Below, one piece after another: positions 1 to 6,617 of a stretch of DNA of 6,645 bases. The translations under genes were made by a program, and so were the position numbers. The stretch is from an uncultured Ruminococcus sp. (lineage in GTDB: Bacteria > Bacillota > Clostridia > Oscillospirales > Acutalibacteraceae). The notes under the pieces were generated by a model. That model searched no databases. It saw only the letters and a list, made by a program, of their open reading frames with translations, and had not been told where the DNA came from. Location of the stretch: the NCBI GenBank assembly GCA_902767125.1, contig CACXGJ010000129.1, positions 1 to 6,645 of the forward strand, given 5' to 3'. Positions within the stretch are counted from its first letter, which is position 1; the number at the start of each line of letters is the position of its first letter.

Positions 1-1
1 G

Positions 2-2605
2 TTCGGGAAGCTAAAATTACCTGCATTTGATGTACCCGATAATAAAGATCATCTTGAATATTTTCGTGAAAGGTGCTATGAGGGACTGAAAAAGCGTTAT
101 GGGAATATAGATAAAAGACTGACTGACAGGCTTGAATATGAAATAGATACTGTTTCCAAGATGGGGTATATAGATTATTACCTGATAGTTGCGGATTATG
201 TCAATTATGCAAGGTCAAAGAACATTCCCGTAGGAATCGGCAGAGGTTCGGGTGCAGGAAGCCTTGCAGCATACTGTATGGGGATTACAGGACTTGATCC
301 GCTAAAATATGATCTGCTCTTTGAGAGGTTCCTGAATCCCGAAAGAGTGAGTATGCCTGATTTTGATGTGGATTTCTGCAAGGACAGGCGGCAGGAAGTA
401 ATAGATTATGTCATTGATAAGTACGGCAGTGACAGGGTTGCACAGATAATATCCTTTGGAACAATGGCAGCAAAGGGAGCGGTGAGAGATGTCGGCATAG
501 TGTTGGATATACCCTATGCAACGTGTGATCAGGTAGCCAAACTGATACCGAGTGATCTTGGAATGACCATACCAAAGGCTCTTGAGATATCATCGGAGCT
601 GAAGCATCTTTATGATACAAGTGATAAGATAAGAGAGCTTGTTGATACGGCAATGAAATTGGAGGGAACACCAAGACATTCAACTACTCATGCGGCAGGA
701 ATAGTTATCACAGACAGACCTGTAAGCGAATATGTGCCATTGTCAAAGAATGATAATGTTATAGTGACACAGTTCGATATGACTACACTTGACGAACTCG
801 GTTTATTGAAAATGGATTTTTTGGGATTGAGGAATCTTACAGTCCTGAATGATGCTCAAAATCTTGTAAGGCAGAAGGAGCCTGATTTTGATGTAAATAA
901 CATTCCCGATAATGACGGGAAAGTGTTTGAATTGTATTCAAGAGCCGATACAGAGGGGGTATTTCAATTTGAATCGGCGGGAATGAAAGATACTTTGACC
1001 AAGTTAAAGCCGCAAAATATAGAGGATATTATAGCTGTAATATCGCTGTACAGACCTGGACCTATGGAGTCGATAGGCAGGTATATTGAAAACCGTCATC
1101 ACCCCGACAGGATAAAATATGAGCATCCGTTGCTTGAGCCGATATTGAAGGTAACATATGGCTGTATAGTGTATCAGGAGCAGGTCATGCAGATATTCCG
1201 TTCACTTGCGGGATACTCTCTCGGAAGGGCAGATATAGTAAGACGAGCAATGTCAAAAAAGAAGAAGTCCGTTATGGAACAGGAAAAACAGGTATTTATA
1301 TACGGTATTGAGGGAGAGGTTGACGGCTGTATAAAAAGAGGTGTGCCGAAGGATATAGCTGAAGCGATTTTTAGTGAAATGGAGAGCTTTGCCTCATATG
1401 CGTTCAATAAATCTCATGCAGCCTGTTATGCTGTACTTTCGTATCAGACGGCATATATGAAATGTTATTATCCGTGTGAATATATGGCAGCATTGTTAAC
1501 GAGTGTTCTTGGTGACAGGGCAAAAATTGCGGTATATGTAGACGAATGTACACAAAAAAATATCCGTGTGCTGCCGCCGAATGTAAATGAAAGCGATATC
1601 GGTTTTTCTGTTCATGACAATGAGATAAGATTCGGACTGAAGGCGGTAAAAAATCTGGGACGGGGTTTTATCGAAAATATAATTACGGAAAGGAACAAAC
1701 AAAAATTCACTTCATTTTACGATTTCTGTAACCGTTCATACTGTCGGGATACGAATATACGGTCGTTGGAAAATCTTATAAAAAGCGGAGCATTGGACGG
1801 GTTGGGTGCAAACAGGAAACAAATGCTTGAATCGTCGAAAAGATTTCTTGATATAGTATCATCGAAAGAGACATCTATTGACGGTCAGCTTGATCTGTTC
1901 GGTGTAATGACGGATAATTCCGCAAAGCAGGAGCCTGAATTGCCGAATGTAAAGGAATTTTCACAGCTTGAGCTTCTGGAAATGGAGAAAGATGTTACGG
2001 GGATGTATTTTTCGGGGCATCCGCTGGCTGAATATGATAATGCAATCAAAGCAGTCAATGCAGTTACGCTGAATAATATAGGCAGTTATTCCGATGGTCA
2101 GAAAACAGATGTTTTTGCCATGATATCAAAGATGCGTGTCATAACGACGAAAAATAATCAGCAGATGGCATTTGTCACGCTGGAGGATAAATACAGCTCT
2201 GCGGAGCTTGTAGTTTTTCCGAATATACTTCAGGAATTTGGCGGACTTTTGCAGGAAGGAAAAATCTTACGTTTTTTTGTTTCGGTAAGTATCAAGGGTG
2301 ATGAAGCAAAATTGATATGTAATTCCATTCAGTCGGCTGATACAAATGTTTCTCAAACTTCACGGAAAAAGACCGTCAAAAATAAAGGTCTTTATCTTCG
2401 TTTGCCGAATGATTACGGTAAGGAGTATCAAAGAGCGATGCAGATAACGGAGATATTTGACGGAAATACACCGCTGTATCTTTATTTCACGGAATTTGAT
2501 ACACTGTACAGGACACCCTTTTCAAAATGGGTATCTGTAAATGATGTAATGATGAGGGAGCTGAAAAGGCGTATAGGTGAAGAAAATGTTTCGTTTCAGG
2601 AATAA
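2..2605 (+). CDS. dnaE: DNA polymerase III alpha subunit (DnaE), 5'-truncated by the window edge
   Basis: This is the catalytic subunit of the replicative DNA polymerase III, which extends DNA 5' to 3' in the cytoplasm. The open frame runs in from the left edge, and 867 residues are visible. By comparison with E. coli DnaE about 280 residues, mainly the PHP domain, are missing. Visible residues 119-125 read PDFDVDF, which carries two of the catalytic Asp; the third is in KMDFLGL (Asp about 272). Other conserved blocks are GRGSGAGS (about 80-87), HAAGIVI (230-236), YRPGPMES (about 350), YQEQVMQI (391-398) and FNKSHA (468-473). A helix-hairpin-helix region follows. QLDLF, encoded at 1886-1900, is a textbook internal beta-clamp-binding motif. 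An OB-fold lies at about 700-750 and the C-terminal domain ends in IGEENVSFQE. The ATG at 161 is internal, because conserved sequence continues upstream of it. No frameshift is seen. Confidence 0.97.
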   Translation, partial: FGKLKLPAFDVPDNKDHLEYFRERCYEGLKKRYGNIDKRLTDRLEYEIDTVSKMGYIDYYLIVADYVNYARSKNIPVGIGRGSGAGSLAAYCMGITGLDPLKYDLLFERFLNPERVSMPDFDVDFCKDRRQEVIDYVIDKYGSDRVAQIISFGTMAAKGAVRDVGIVLDIPYATCDQVAKLIPSDLGMTIPKALEISSELKHLYDTSDKIRELVDTAMKLEGTPRHSTTHAAGIVITDRPVSEYVPLSKNDNVIVTQFDMTTLDELGLLKMDFLGLRNLTVLNDAQNLVRQKEPDFDVNNIPDNDGKVFELYSRADTEGVFQFESAGMKDTLTKLKPQNIEDIIAVISLYRPGPMESIGRYIENRHHPDRIKYEHPLLEPILKVTYGCIVYQEQVMQIFRSLAGYSLGRADIVRRAMSKKKKSVMEQEKQVFIYGIEGEVDGCIKRGVPKDIAEAIFSEMESFASYAFNKSHAACYAVLSYQTAYMKCYYPCEYMAALLTSVLGDRAKIAVYVDECTQKNIRVLPPNVNESDIGFSVHDNEIRFGLKAVKNLGRGFIENIITERNKQKFTSFYDFCNRSYCRDTNIRSLENLIKSGALDGLGANRKQMLESSKRFLDIVSSKETSIDGQLDLFGVMTDNSAKQEPELPNVKEFSQLELLEMEKDVTGMYFSGHPLAEYDNAIKAVNAVTLNNIGSYSDGQKTDVFAMISKMRVITTKNNQQMAFVTLEDKYSSAELVVFPNILQEFGGLLQEGKILRFFVSVSIKGDEAKLICNSIQSADTNVSQTSRKKTVKNKGLYLRLPNDYGKEYQRAMQITEIFDGNTPLYLYFTEFDTLYRTPFSKWVSVNDVMMRELKRRIGEENVSFQE
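1886..1900 (+). other. Beta-clamp-binding pentapeptide QLDLF within DnaE
   Basis: These five codons encode QLDLF, which fits the bacterial sliding-clamp-binding consensus QL(S/D)LF. It sits between the helix-hairpin-helix region and the OB-fold, the same place as the internal clamp motif QADMF of E. coli DnaE. It implies that this polymerase is tethered to DnaN. The match is seen directly; the function comes from the family. Confidence 0.85.
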
Positions 2606-2673
2606 TTATAACTAAAATTTACTGAATTTCCTGTATTTTGTTTAGGTGACAAGATTAAATTTTTGTAAAGATA

Positions 2674-2701
2674 TTGACTTATGGTATGGATATGGTTTAA
2701 A
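2674..2701 (+). promoter_or_regulatory. Predicted sigma-A type promoter for the lipoprotein gene
   Basis: TTGACT (2674-2679, 5/6 match to the -35 consensus) is followed after 16 bases by TTTAAA (2696-2701, 4/6 match to -10), with an upstream TG in the extended -10 position (2693-2694). Transcription would start near 2708, giving a leader of about 43 nt. I see no convincing terminator between dnaE and this site, so read-through from dnaE is also possible. Confidence 0.5.
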
Positions 2702-2735
2702 ATTAGAGTCAGTGTTGTTGGAAAAAATTAATTTT

Positions 2736-2740
2736 GAGGA
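2736..2740 (+). promoter_or_regulatory. Ribosome binding site of the lipoprotein gene
   Basis: GAGGA lies 10 bases before the ATG at 2751. A nearer ATG at 2741 is in another frame, so this site and the signal peptide together fix the start at 2751. Confidence 0.7.
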
Positions 2741-2750
2741 ATGATTAAAT

Positions 2751-3620
2751 ATGAAGAAAATATTGGCAGTAATTTTATTTTCACTTATTGCATCTGCTCT
2801 GACAGGGTGTAACGATATAAAACCTGTTGTCGGTTCTTCCGAGCCGTCATCAAATATAGAATCATCTGTAAAGGAAAGCAGTCAGGTCAAAGAACCAAGC
2901 TCCGAAGCAGAGCAGTCATCAAAGGAAACCGTCTCCAAAGCAGAAAGCTCTGAAGAAAATGTTTCTGAAACCGAGGACTCAAAGGATGAAAATTCGGAGG
3001 GTGAACAGTCATCGAAAGAAGACGGCTCGGAGAATGAGGATGCAAGCTCCGAGGCTTCGGCTGATGAAGAACAGTCCTCTGAACATGAGGGAGAAAATGA
3101 CGAAAGCTCCGATGATGAAGATTCAGAGGATGAAAGCTCAAAGGAAGACGAAAGTCTTTTCAGCTTCAGGCTGGCAATAGACTATGTTGAATATAAATTG
3201 CCGTTTGATTATGATAAGCTGAATGAAGCAGGATATTATCTTGAGAAGACGGGAACAGTCGAACCGAATACCCATACACGCAGTCTTGACTGGAAGGATG
3301 ATGACGGTCACAAAATTTCCGTTCAGCTTTGGAATCCGACAGATAAGGCCAAGGACTATGATGAGTGTAAGGTAGGCTCAATAGAAATAAAGCTTGGGGA
3401 AGAAATGAATGTTGTTTTGCCGGGAGATTTTTCGTTTGACTTTGATGTTACACCTGAAGCAGTCAAGGAGCAATACGGTGAACCCGAATCGGAGCATATA
3501 TATGACAATTATGTGACATTGCGTTATAAAAAGGATCTTTCGAGTACCGTTGAATTTTTCATATATACAGATGAGACAATGCAGAAATTTTCATCGGTGA
3601 CAGTTAAAAATTTCGTATAA
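2751..3620 (+). CDS. Secreted lipoprotein with long Ser/Glu/Asp-rich tether, function unknown
   Basis: The predicted product is a 289-residue surface lipoprotein; I do not recognise the family. Residues 1-20 form a lipoprotein signal peptide: MKK, a hydrophobic stretch, then lipobox LTGC with Cys20 as the expected lipidation site. Residues 29-135 are low-complexity and strongly acidic, built of Ser pairs with Glu/Asp and recurring EQSS blocks (about 54-57, 85-88, 107-110). They contain no aromatic residue, which fits a flexible wall-spanning tether. Residues 136-289 look like a folded beta-rich domain with many aromatics. It contains VTPEAVKEQYGEPE, a helix-turn pattern seen in various small extracytoplasmic domains. 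I see no catalytic motif. The gene stands alone between a likely promoter and a strong terminator. Secretion and anchoring are well supported. A role in binding or envelope function would be guesswork. Confidence 0.88.
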   Translation: MKKILAVILFSLIASALTGCNDIKPVVGSSEPSSNIESSVKESSQVKEPSSEAEQSSKETVSKAESSEENVSETEDSKDENSEGEQSSKEDGSENEDASSEASADEEQSSEHEGENDESSDDEDSEDESSKEDESLFSFRLAIDYVEYKLPFDYDKLNEAGYYLEKTGTVEPNTHTRSLDWKDDDGHKISVQLWNPTDKAKDYDECKVGSIEIKLGEEMNVVLPGDFSFDFDVTPEAVKEQYGEPESEHIYDNYVTLRYKKDLSSTVEFFIYTDETMQKFSSVTVKNFV

Positions 3621-3637
3621 TAAAATAAATTTCCTTG

Positions 3638-3665
3638 AGGCTCCCGCAAACGGGAGCCTTTTTTT
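3638..3665 (+). terminator. Intrinsic terminator after the lipoprotein gene
   Basis: A perfect 9-bp stem, AGGCTCCCG (3638-3646) with CGGGAGCCT (3651-3659), closes a CAAA tetraloop and runs into seven T residues (3659-3665). It begins 18 bases after the stop codon and is GC-rich and compact. It should efficiently separate the lipoprotein transcript from corA. Confidence 0.93.
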
Positions 3666-3674
3666 ATTTTGGTC

Positions 3675-3703
3675 TTGATTATTTTATGAAAAAAGCTTAT
3701 AAT
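3675..3703 (+). promoter_or_regulatory. Strong predicted sigma-A promoter for corA
   Basis: TTGATT (3675-3680) and a perfect TATAAT (3698-3703) are separated by the ideal 17 bases. Transcription is expected to start near 3710, ten bases after the preceding T-run ends the upstream terminator region and about 172 nt before the corA ATG. This is the clearest promoter in the window. Confidence 0.8.
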
Positions 3704-3711
3704 ATATTAGT

Positions 3712-3769
3712 CGGCGACCGATAATTTTTTGGTGATCGCTGATTGCTAATGAAAAAAAGGCGGTGATCG
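3712..3769 (+). repeat. Three imperfect direct repeats YGGYGAYCG at the start of the corA leader
   Basis: CGGCGACCG (3712-3720), TGGTGATCG (3730-3738) and CGGTGATCG (3761-3769) all fit YGGYGAYCG, with start-to-start spacing of 18 and 31 bases. The first lies a few bases past the predicted transcription start and is embedded in a small dyad, TCGG-CGA-CCGA (3711-3721). They could be operator half-sites or RNA structural elements. Confidence 0.5.
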
Positions 3770-3863
3770 TGTGAGTTCTGACCCTTATGTCAAACGATGT
3801 TGTAAAATAGAATCAATCGGGGGACAGGACTGTTTGTCATAATAAAAATTGTCCTCCGTGCAG

Positions 3864-3870
3864 AAGGAGA
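3864..3870 (+). promoter_or_regulatory. Ribosome binding site that sets the corA start
   Basis: AAGGAGA is a strong Shine-Dalgarno sequence 11 bases before the ATG at 3882. It lies inside the open frame that extends back to a TTG at 3849, which rules out that earlier start in favour of the ATG. Its GGAG (3866-3869) can pair with CTCC (3854-3857) just upstream. Confidence 0.85.
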
Positions 3871-3881
3871 GCTTTTTTGTT

Positions 3882-4811
3882 ATGATAAATTATTATAAGA
3901 CCGTTAACGGACGAATTGAGGAGATCAGGGAATATGAAAAGGGCTGTTGGATAAACTGTGTTGCCCCCGAAGATGACGAAGTACAGTATTTGCTTGATTT
4001 TCTGAAAATACCGCCCGAACTCATGCGTTCGGCACTTGATGACGAGGAATCGTCCCACGTTGACAGTGAAGATAATACAACACTTATTATCATAGATGTG
4101 CCTGTTGTTGAGAGGGTATCCAAGTTTGTAACATATTCGACCATGCCTATCGGTATAATGATAACCGATACAAATGTCATTACGGTAGCAATCCATGAAA
4201 ATACCATTTTAAGTGAATTTTCGGAGGGTGTGGTAAAGAATGTACGTACAGACTATAAGACGCATTTTGTGCTTCACATAATGTTGAGAATGGCAACAAA
4301 ATATCTTCAGTATCTTAAACAGATAGATAAAGTCAGCAACCGTATCGAAAGACAGTTGAGACGTTCTGCAAAGAATAAGGAGCTTCATCAATTGCTTGAT
4401 ATAGAAAAGTCACTGGTGTATTTTTCGTCATCGCTCAAGGCTGATGAACTGACGCTGGAGAAGATCATGCGTGGCAGATTCATAAAGCTGTATGACGAGG
4501 ATCAGGACTTGCTTGAAGACGTGCTTATAGAGATAAAACAGGCGGTCGATATGGCGGCTATTCACCTTAATATCCTTACAAATACAATGGACGTTTTTGC
4601 GTCTATCATATCGAATAATTTGAATATAGTAATGAAAATACAGGCTTCACTGACACTTCTGGTTTCAGTTCCGACAGTTATTTCAGGCTTTTACGGAATG
4701 AATATAATAGGTGGACTGCCTTTTGACAGATTTTGGTGGTTTCCGATAGCCCTTTCGGGAGTGCTTATGCTTGTGATGTATATTATTCTTAAAAGTAAAG
4801 ATATGTTTTGA
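3882..4811 (+). CDS. corA: CorA-family magnesium/divalent cation transporter
   Basis: CorA proteins are homopentameric inner-membrane channels that take up Mg2+ (some handle Co2+, Ni2+ or Zn2+). The 309-residue length is typical. Residues 1 to about 120 form the cytoplasmic alpha/beta domain (the opening GCWINCVAPEDDE is characteristic). A long helical region follows, which in the family forms the stalk helix. Two C-terminal membrane segments lie at about 252-271 and 286-304. The selectivity motif YGMN is present at 271-274 (GMN at 4695-4703), followed by IIGGLPF, and the protein ends in the short basic tail KSKDMF. The ATG at 3882 is chosen over the longer frame from TTG 3849 because a strong AAGGAGA site lies just upstream and homologues begin close to MI-Y. 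The gene has its own promoter and long leader and appears monocistronic. Ion specificity cannot be read from the sequence. Confidence 0.93.
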   Translation: MINYYKTVNGRIEEIREYEKGCWINCVAPEDDEVQYLLDFLKIPPELMRSALDDEESSHVDSEDNTTLIIIDVPVVERVSKFVTYSTMPIGIMITDTNVITVAIHENTILSEFSEGVVKNVRTDYKTHFVLHIMLRMATKYLQYLKQIDKVSNRIERQLRRSAKNKELHQLLDIEKSLVYFSSSLKADELTLEKIMRGRFIKLYDEDQDLLEDVLIEIKQAVDMAAIHLNILTNTMDVFASIISNNLNIVMKIQASLTLLVSVPTVISGFYGMNIIGGLPFDRFWWFPIALSGVLMLVMYIILKSKDMF

Positions 4812-4832
4812 TCCAAATATAAAAATCATGGG

Positions 4833-4864
4833 TGGGGAGTTTAAAGCATATACTCCCCATTTTT
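4833..4864 (+). terminator. Intrinsic terminator between corA and udp
   Basis: TGGGGAGT (4833-4840) pairs perfectly with ACTCCCCA (4852-4859) over 8 bp, with an 11-base loop, followed by T5 (4860-4864) and then ATTT. It starts 22 bases after the corA stop and ends 10 bases before the udp ribosome binding site. The long loop and short T-run suggest incomplete termination. I see no convincing separate promoter for udp, so the hairpin may trim rather than abolish read-through. Confidence 0.75.
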
Positions 4865-4874
4865 ATTTCGGATG

Positions 4875-4882
4875 AAAGGAGA
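4875..4882 (+). promoter_or_regulatory. Ribosome binding site that sets the udp start
   Basis: AAAGGAGA lies 9 bases before the ATG at 4892. It lies inside the longer open frame that begins at GTG 4832, so the ATG is the supported start. The upstream 20 codons also include the terminator hairpin. Confidence 0.88.
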
Positions 4883-4891
4883 GATTTTTTT

Positions 4892-5653
4892 ATGAATGAT
4901 GAGAGGCTGTTTCATATAAATATTACCCGTGAACAGGGTGCAGGATATGCGATCCTGCCGGGAGATCCGGGCAGAGTGCCGAAAATTGCGGCATATCTTG
5001 ATAATGCCGGATTTCTTGCACAGAACAGGGAATTTACATCCTATGTCGGTGAATTGCTCGGAGAAAGAGTCATAGTCATGTCCACAGGGATAGGGGGAGC
5101 ATCTGCGGCTATTGCCCTTGAGGAATTGACTATGGCAGGACTGAAAACAGCGATAAGAGTAGGTACCTGCGGAGGTATTCAGGAGAAAGTGATTTCGGGA
5201 GATCTTGTGATAGCAACAGCGGCTGTTCGCATGGAGGGGACTTCAAAGGAATATGCACCGATAGAATTTCCGGCGGCGGCTGATTATGATGTAACGAGTG
5301 CATTGGTGAGGGCGGCATTGAAGAATAATTTTCGTTATCATACGGGTGTCGTTCAGAGCAAGGATTCCTTTTACGGACAGCATTCTCCGGAAAGTATGCC
5401 TGTTTGGTATGAGCTTTCGGATAAATGGTCAGCGTGGAAGAAGCTGGGTGTACTTGCCTCGGAGATGGAAACAGCGGCATTATTTACGGTAGGTGCTGTA
5501 AGAGGAGTGAAAATGGGCTGTGTTCTTCATTCGCTGTGGAATCAGGAAAGAAAAAAGCTGGGCTATGAAGACGATGATGATTTTGATACGGAAACGGCTG
5601 TAAAGACAGCGGTTGATGCCCTGAAAATTCTTATAAGTGAGGATAAGAAATGA
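4892..5653 (+). CDS. udp: Uridine phosphorylase
   Basis: The enzyme cleaves uridine with phosphate to uracil and ribose-1-phosphate in cytoplasmic pyrimidine salvage. The 253-residue protein aligns along its length with E. coli Udp, a nucleoside phosphorylase-I family member. GDPGRV (24-29) supplies the phosphate-binding Gly/Arg28. REFTS (46-50) carries the Arg that reaches a neighbouring subunit. RVGTCGG (89-95) matches the phosphate-binding Arg/Thr. VRMEGTSKEYAPIEFPA (112-128) closely resembles the E. coli block. EMETAA (191-196) is the ribose-binding signature. The base-pocket segment reads KDSFYGQHSPE (157-167): the Gln is kept, but the E. coli Gln-Glu-Arg is Gln-His-Ser, so base specificity is a little less certain. 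The start is the ATG behind AAAGGAGA. The stop overlaps miaA by four bases, so the two are probably cotranscribed and translationally coupled. Confidence 0.87.
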   Translation: MNDERLFHINITREQGAGYAILPGDPGRVPKIAAYLDNAGFLAQNREFTSYVGELLGERVIVMSTGIGGASAAIALEELTMAGLKTAIRVGTCGGIQEKVISGDLVIATAAVRMEGTSKEYAPIEFPAAADYDVTSALVRAALKNNFRYHTGVVQSKDSFYGQHSPESMPVWYELSDKWSAWKKLGVLASEMETAALFTVGAVRGVKMGCVLHSLWNQERKKLGYEDDDDFDTETAVKTAVDALKILISEDKK

Positions 5654-6582
5654 AGAAACCTCTGATAGCTGTTGTCGGTGCAACGGCTTCCGGCAAAACA
5701 GCTCTTGCCGTAAGGATAGCACAAAAATACAACGGTGAAGTTGTATCGGCTGACTCGATGCAAATATACAAAGGCATGGATATTGCAACAGCAAAGCCTG
5801 ATGCTGATGAAATGTGTGGGATACCCCATCATCTGATAGATTTTCTTGAACCGACAGAGACCTTTTCGGTTTCACAGTATGTTGAGCTTGCGAATAAGGC
5901 TATAGATGATATCATCTCAAGAGATAAGATACCTGTTCTTTGCGGAGGGACAGGACTGTACGTACGTTCACTTGTGGAAAATATACAGTTTACCGAACAG
6001 CCTGTTGATGAAATACTGCGTGAGAAATTGCAGTCACGTTATGAGACGGAGGGAGGAGAGGAGCTTCTAAAGGAGCTTGCACAGTTTGATCCCGAAACAG
6101 CCCAAAGGCTTCATCCGTCAAATTCAAAGCGTATCATCCGTGCGATTGAGATATATAGGACAACGGGAATAACCATGTCCGAGCAGGTGAGAAATTCAAA
6201 AAATGTCCCGTCACCGTTTGACCTTACGGCAGTCGGTATTACCTATCGGGACAGACAGATGCTTTATGACAGGATAAATAAAAGGGTTGACATAATGCTT
6301 GAAAGAGGTCTTATTGAGGAGGCAAGGGAATTTTATAGAAGCAGTGTCGGTCAGACAGCCGTCGGTGCGATAGGATATAAGGAATTGAAGCCGTATCTTG
6401 ACGGAGAAATGACGCTTGAGCAGGCTGTGGAGCATCTGAAGCAGGAGACCAGACGATATGCCAAGAGACAGATAACATGGTTCAAAAAGGACAGTTATAT
6501 AAATTGGATATATGCGGATAAATGCAGGGATGTTTTTGAGGAAGCTGAAAAAATTTTATCCTGTAGGTTTACAAACGGATGA
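5650..6582 (+). CDS. miaA: tRNA dimethylallyltransferase (tRNA A37 isopentenyltransferase)
   Basis: MiaA transfers a dimethylallyl group from dimethylallyl diphosphate to N6 of A37, next to the anticodon of tRNAs that read codons starting with U; MiaB can then methylthiolate it. The 310 residues are the usual length. A P-loop GATASGKT lies at 10-17. SADSMQIYKGMDIATAKP (33-50) holds the conserved catalytic Asp35. GIPHHLID (57-64), GGTGLY (99-104), AIGYKEL near 240 and the ETRRYAKRQITWF block near 265-280 complete the family signature, with the zinc-finger-free bacterial architecture. Its ATG lies inside the udp stop (ATGA at 5650-5653), and the end of udp (AGTGAGGATAAG) offers only a weak ribosome binding site. 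Translation therefore probably relies on coupling to udp. No frameshift or missing key residue is seen. Confidence 0.96.
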   Translation: MKKPLIAVVGATASGKTALAVRIAQKYNGEVVSADSMQIYKGMDIATAKPDADEMCGIPHHLIDFLEPTETFSVSQYVELANKAIDDIISRDKIPVLCGGTGLYVRSLVENIQFTEQPVDEILREKLQSRYETEGGEELLKELAQFDPETAQRLHPSNSKRIIRAIEIYRTTGITMSEQVRNSKNVPSPFDLTAVGITYRDRQMLYDRINKRVDIMLERGLIEEAREFYRSSVGQTAVGAIGYKELKPYLDGEMTLEQAVEHLKQETRRYAKRQITWFKKDSYINWIYADKCRDVFEEAEKILSCRFTNG

Positions 6583-6617
6583 CATAGTGATAAAATCTAT
6601 ATTCGGGAAGTGATTTG

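Larger units (their letters stand above)
3710..3881 (+). promoter_or_regulatory. Long structured 5' leader of corA, candidate cis-regulatory RNA
   Basis: The untranslated leader of about 172 nt holds several possible stems. A 5' hairpin pairs 3711-3717 with 3736-3742. Stem A pairs 3774-3784 with 3821-3831 (10 pairs including one G-U, one A-A mismatch). Stem B pairs 3818-3826 with 3850-3858 (9 pairs, one G-U). A and B share 3821-3826 and cannot coexist. Stem C pairs 3851-3857 with 3866-3872 (6 pairs, one mismatch), covers the ribosome binding site and is followed by U6 (3873-3878). B and C also exclude each other. This A/B/C order is what an anti-antiterminator, antiterminator and terminator or sequestor would look like. 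I do not see the conserved GUUAGGUGAGGCUCC block of the M-box Mg2+ riboswitch. The pairings are seen; the regulatory role and any ligand are inference. Confidence 0.5.

Noticed and set aside
2616..2632. Possible terminator after dnaE
   Set aside because: AAATT and AATTT flank a 5-base loop, but the stem is all A-T and no T-run follows. It is too weak to call.
2887..3180. Alternative-frame open frames within the lipoprotein tether
   Set aside because: The low-complexity Ser/Glu codons keep other frames open by composition alone. The translations are compositionally biased and lack starts with ribosome binding sites.
3749..3810. Short leader peptides MKKRR (3749-3766) and MSNDVVK (3787-3810) upstream of corA
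   Set aside because: Neither has a recognisable ribosome binding site, and neither shows the repeated regulatory codons of a typical attenuator peptide. Short ORFs of this length are expected by chance.
3710..3881. corA leader as a known M-box (ykoK) Mg2+ riboswitch
   Set aside because: The length and gene context fit, but I could not find the conserved M-box blocks such as GUUAGGUGAGGCUCC. The similar-looking TTGAGGCTCCCG at 3635-3646 is the upstream terminator arm and lies before the corA promoter. An Infernal search would settle it.
3837..4207. Two overlapping minus-strand open frames (3837-4196 and 3893-4207) across corA
   Set aside because: They are shadows of the corA coding frame, have no ribosome binding site or recognisable product, and cover clearly conserved CorA sequence.
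4818..4854. TATAAA (4818-4823) or TATACT (4849-4854) as a -10 box for udp
   Set aside because: Neither has a convincing -35 at 16-18 bases, and the second lies within the terminator hairpin.
5480..5875. Minus-strand open frame of 131 codons across the udp-miaA junction
   Set aside because: It lies opposite conserved coding sequence of both genes, including the MiaA P-loop, and its translation has no recognisable features.
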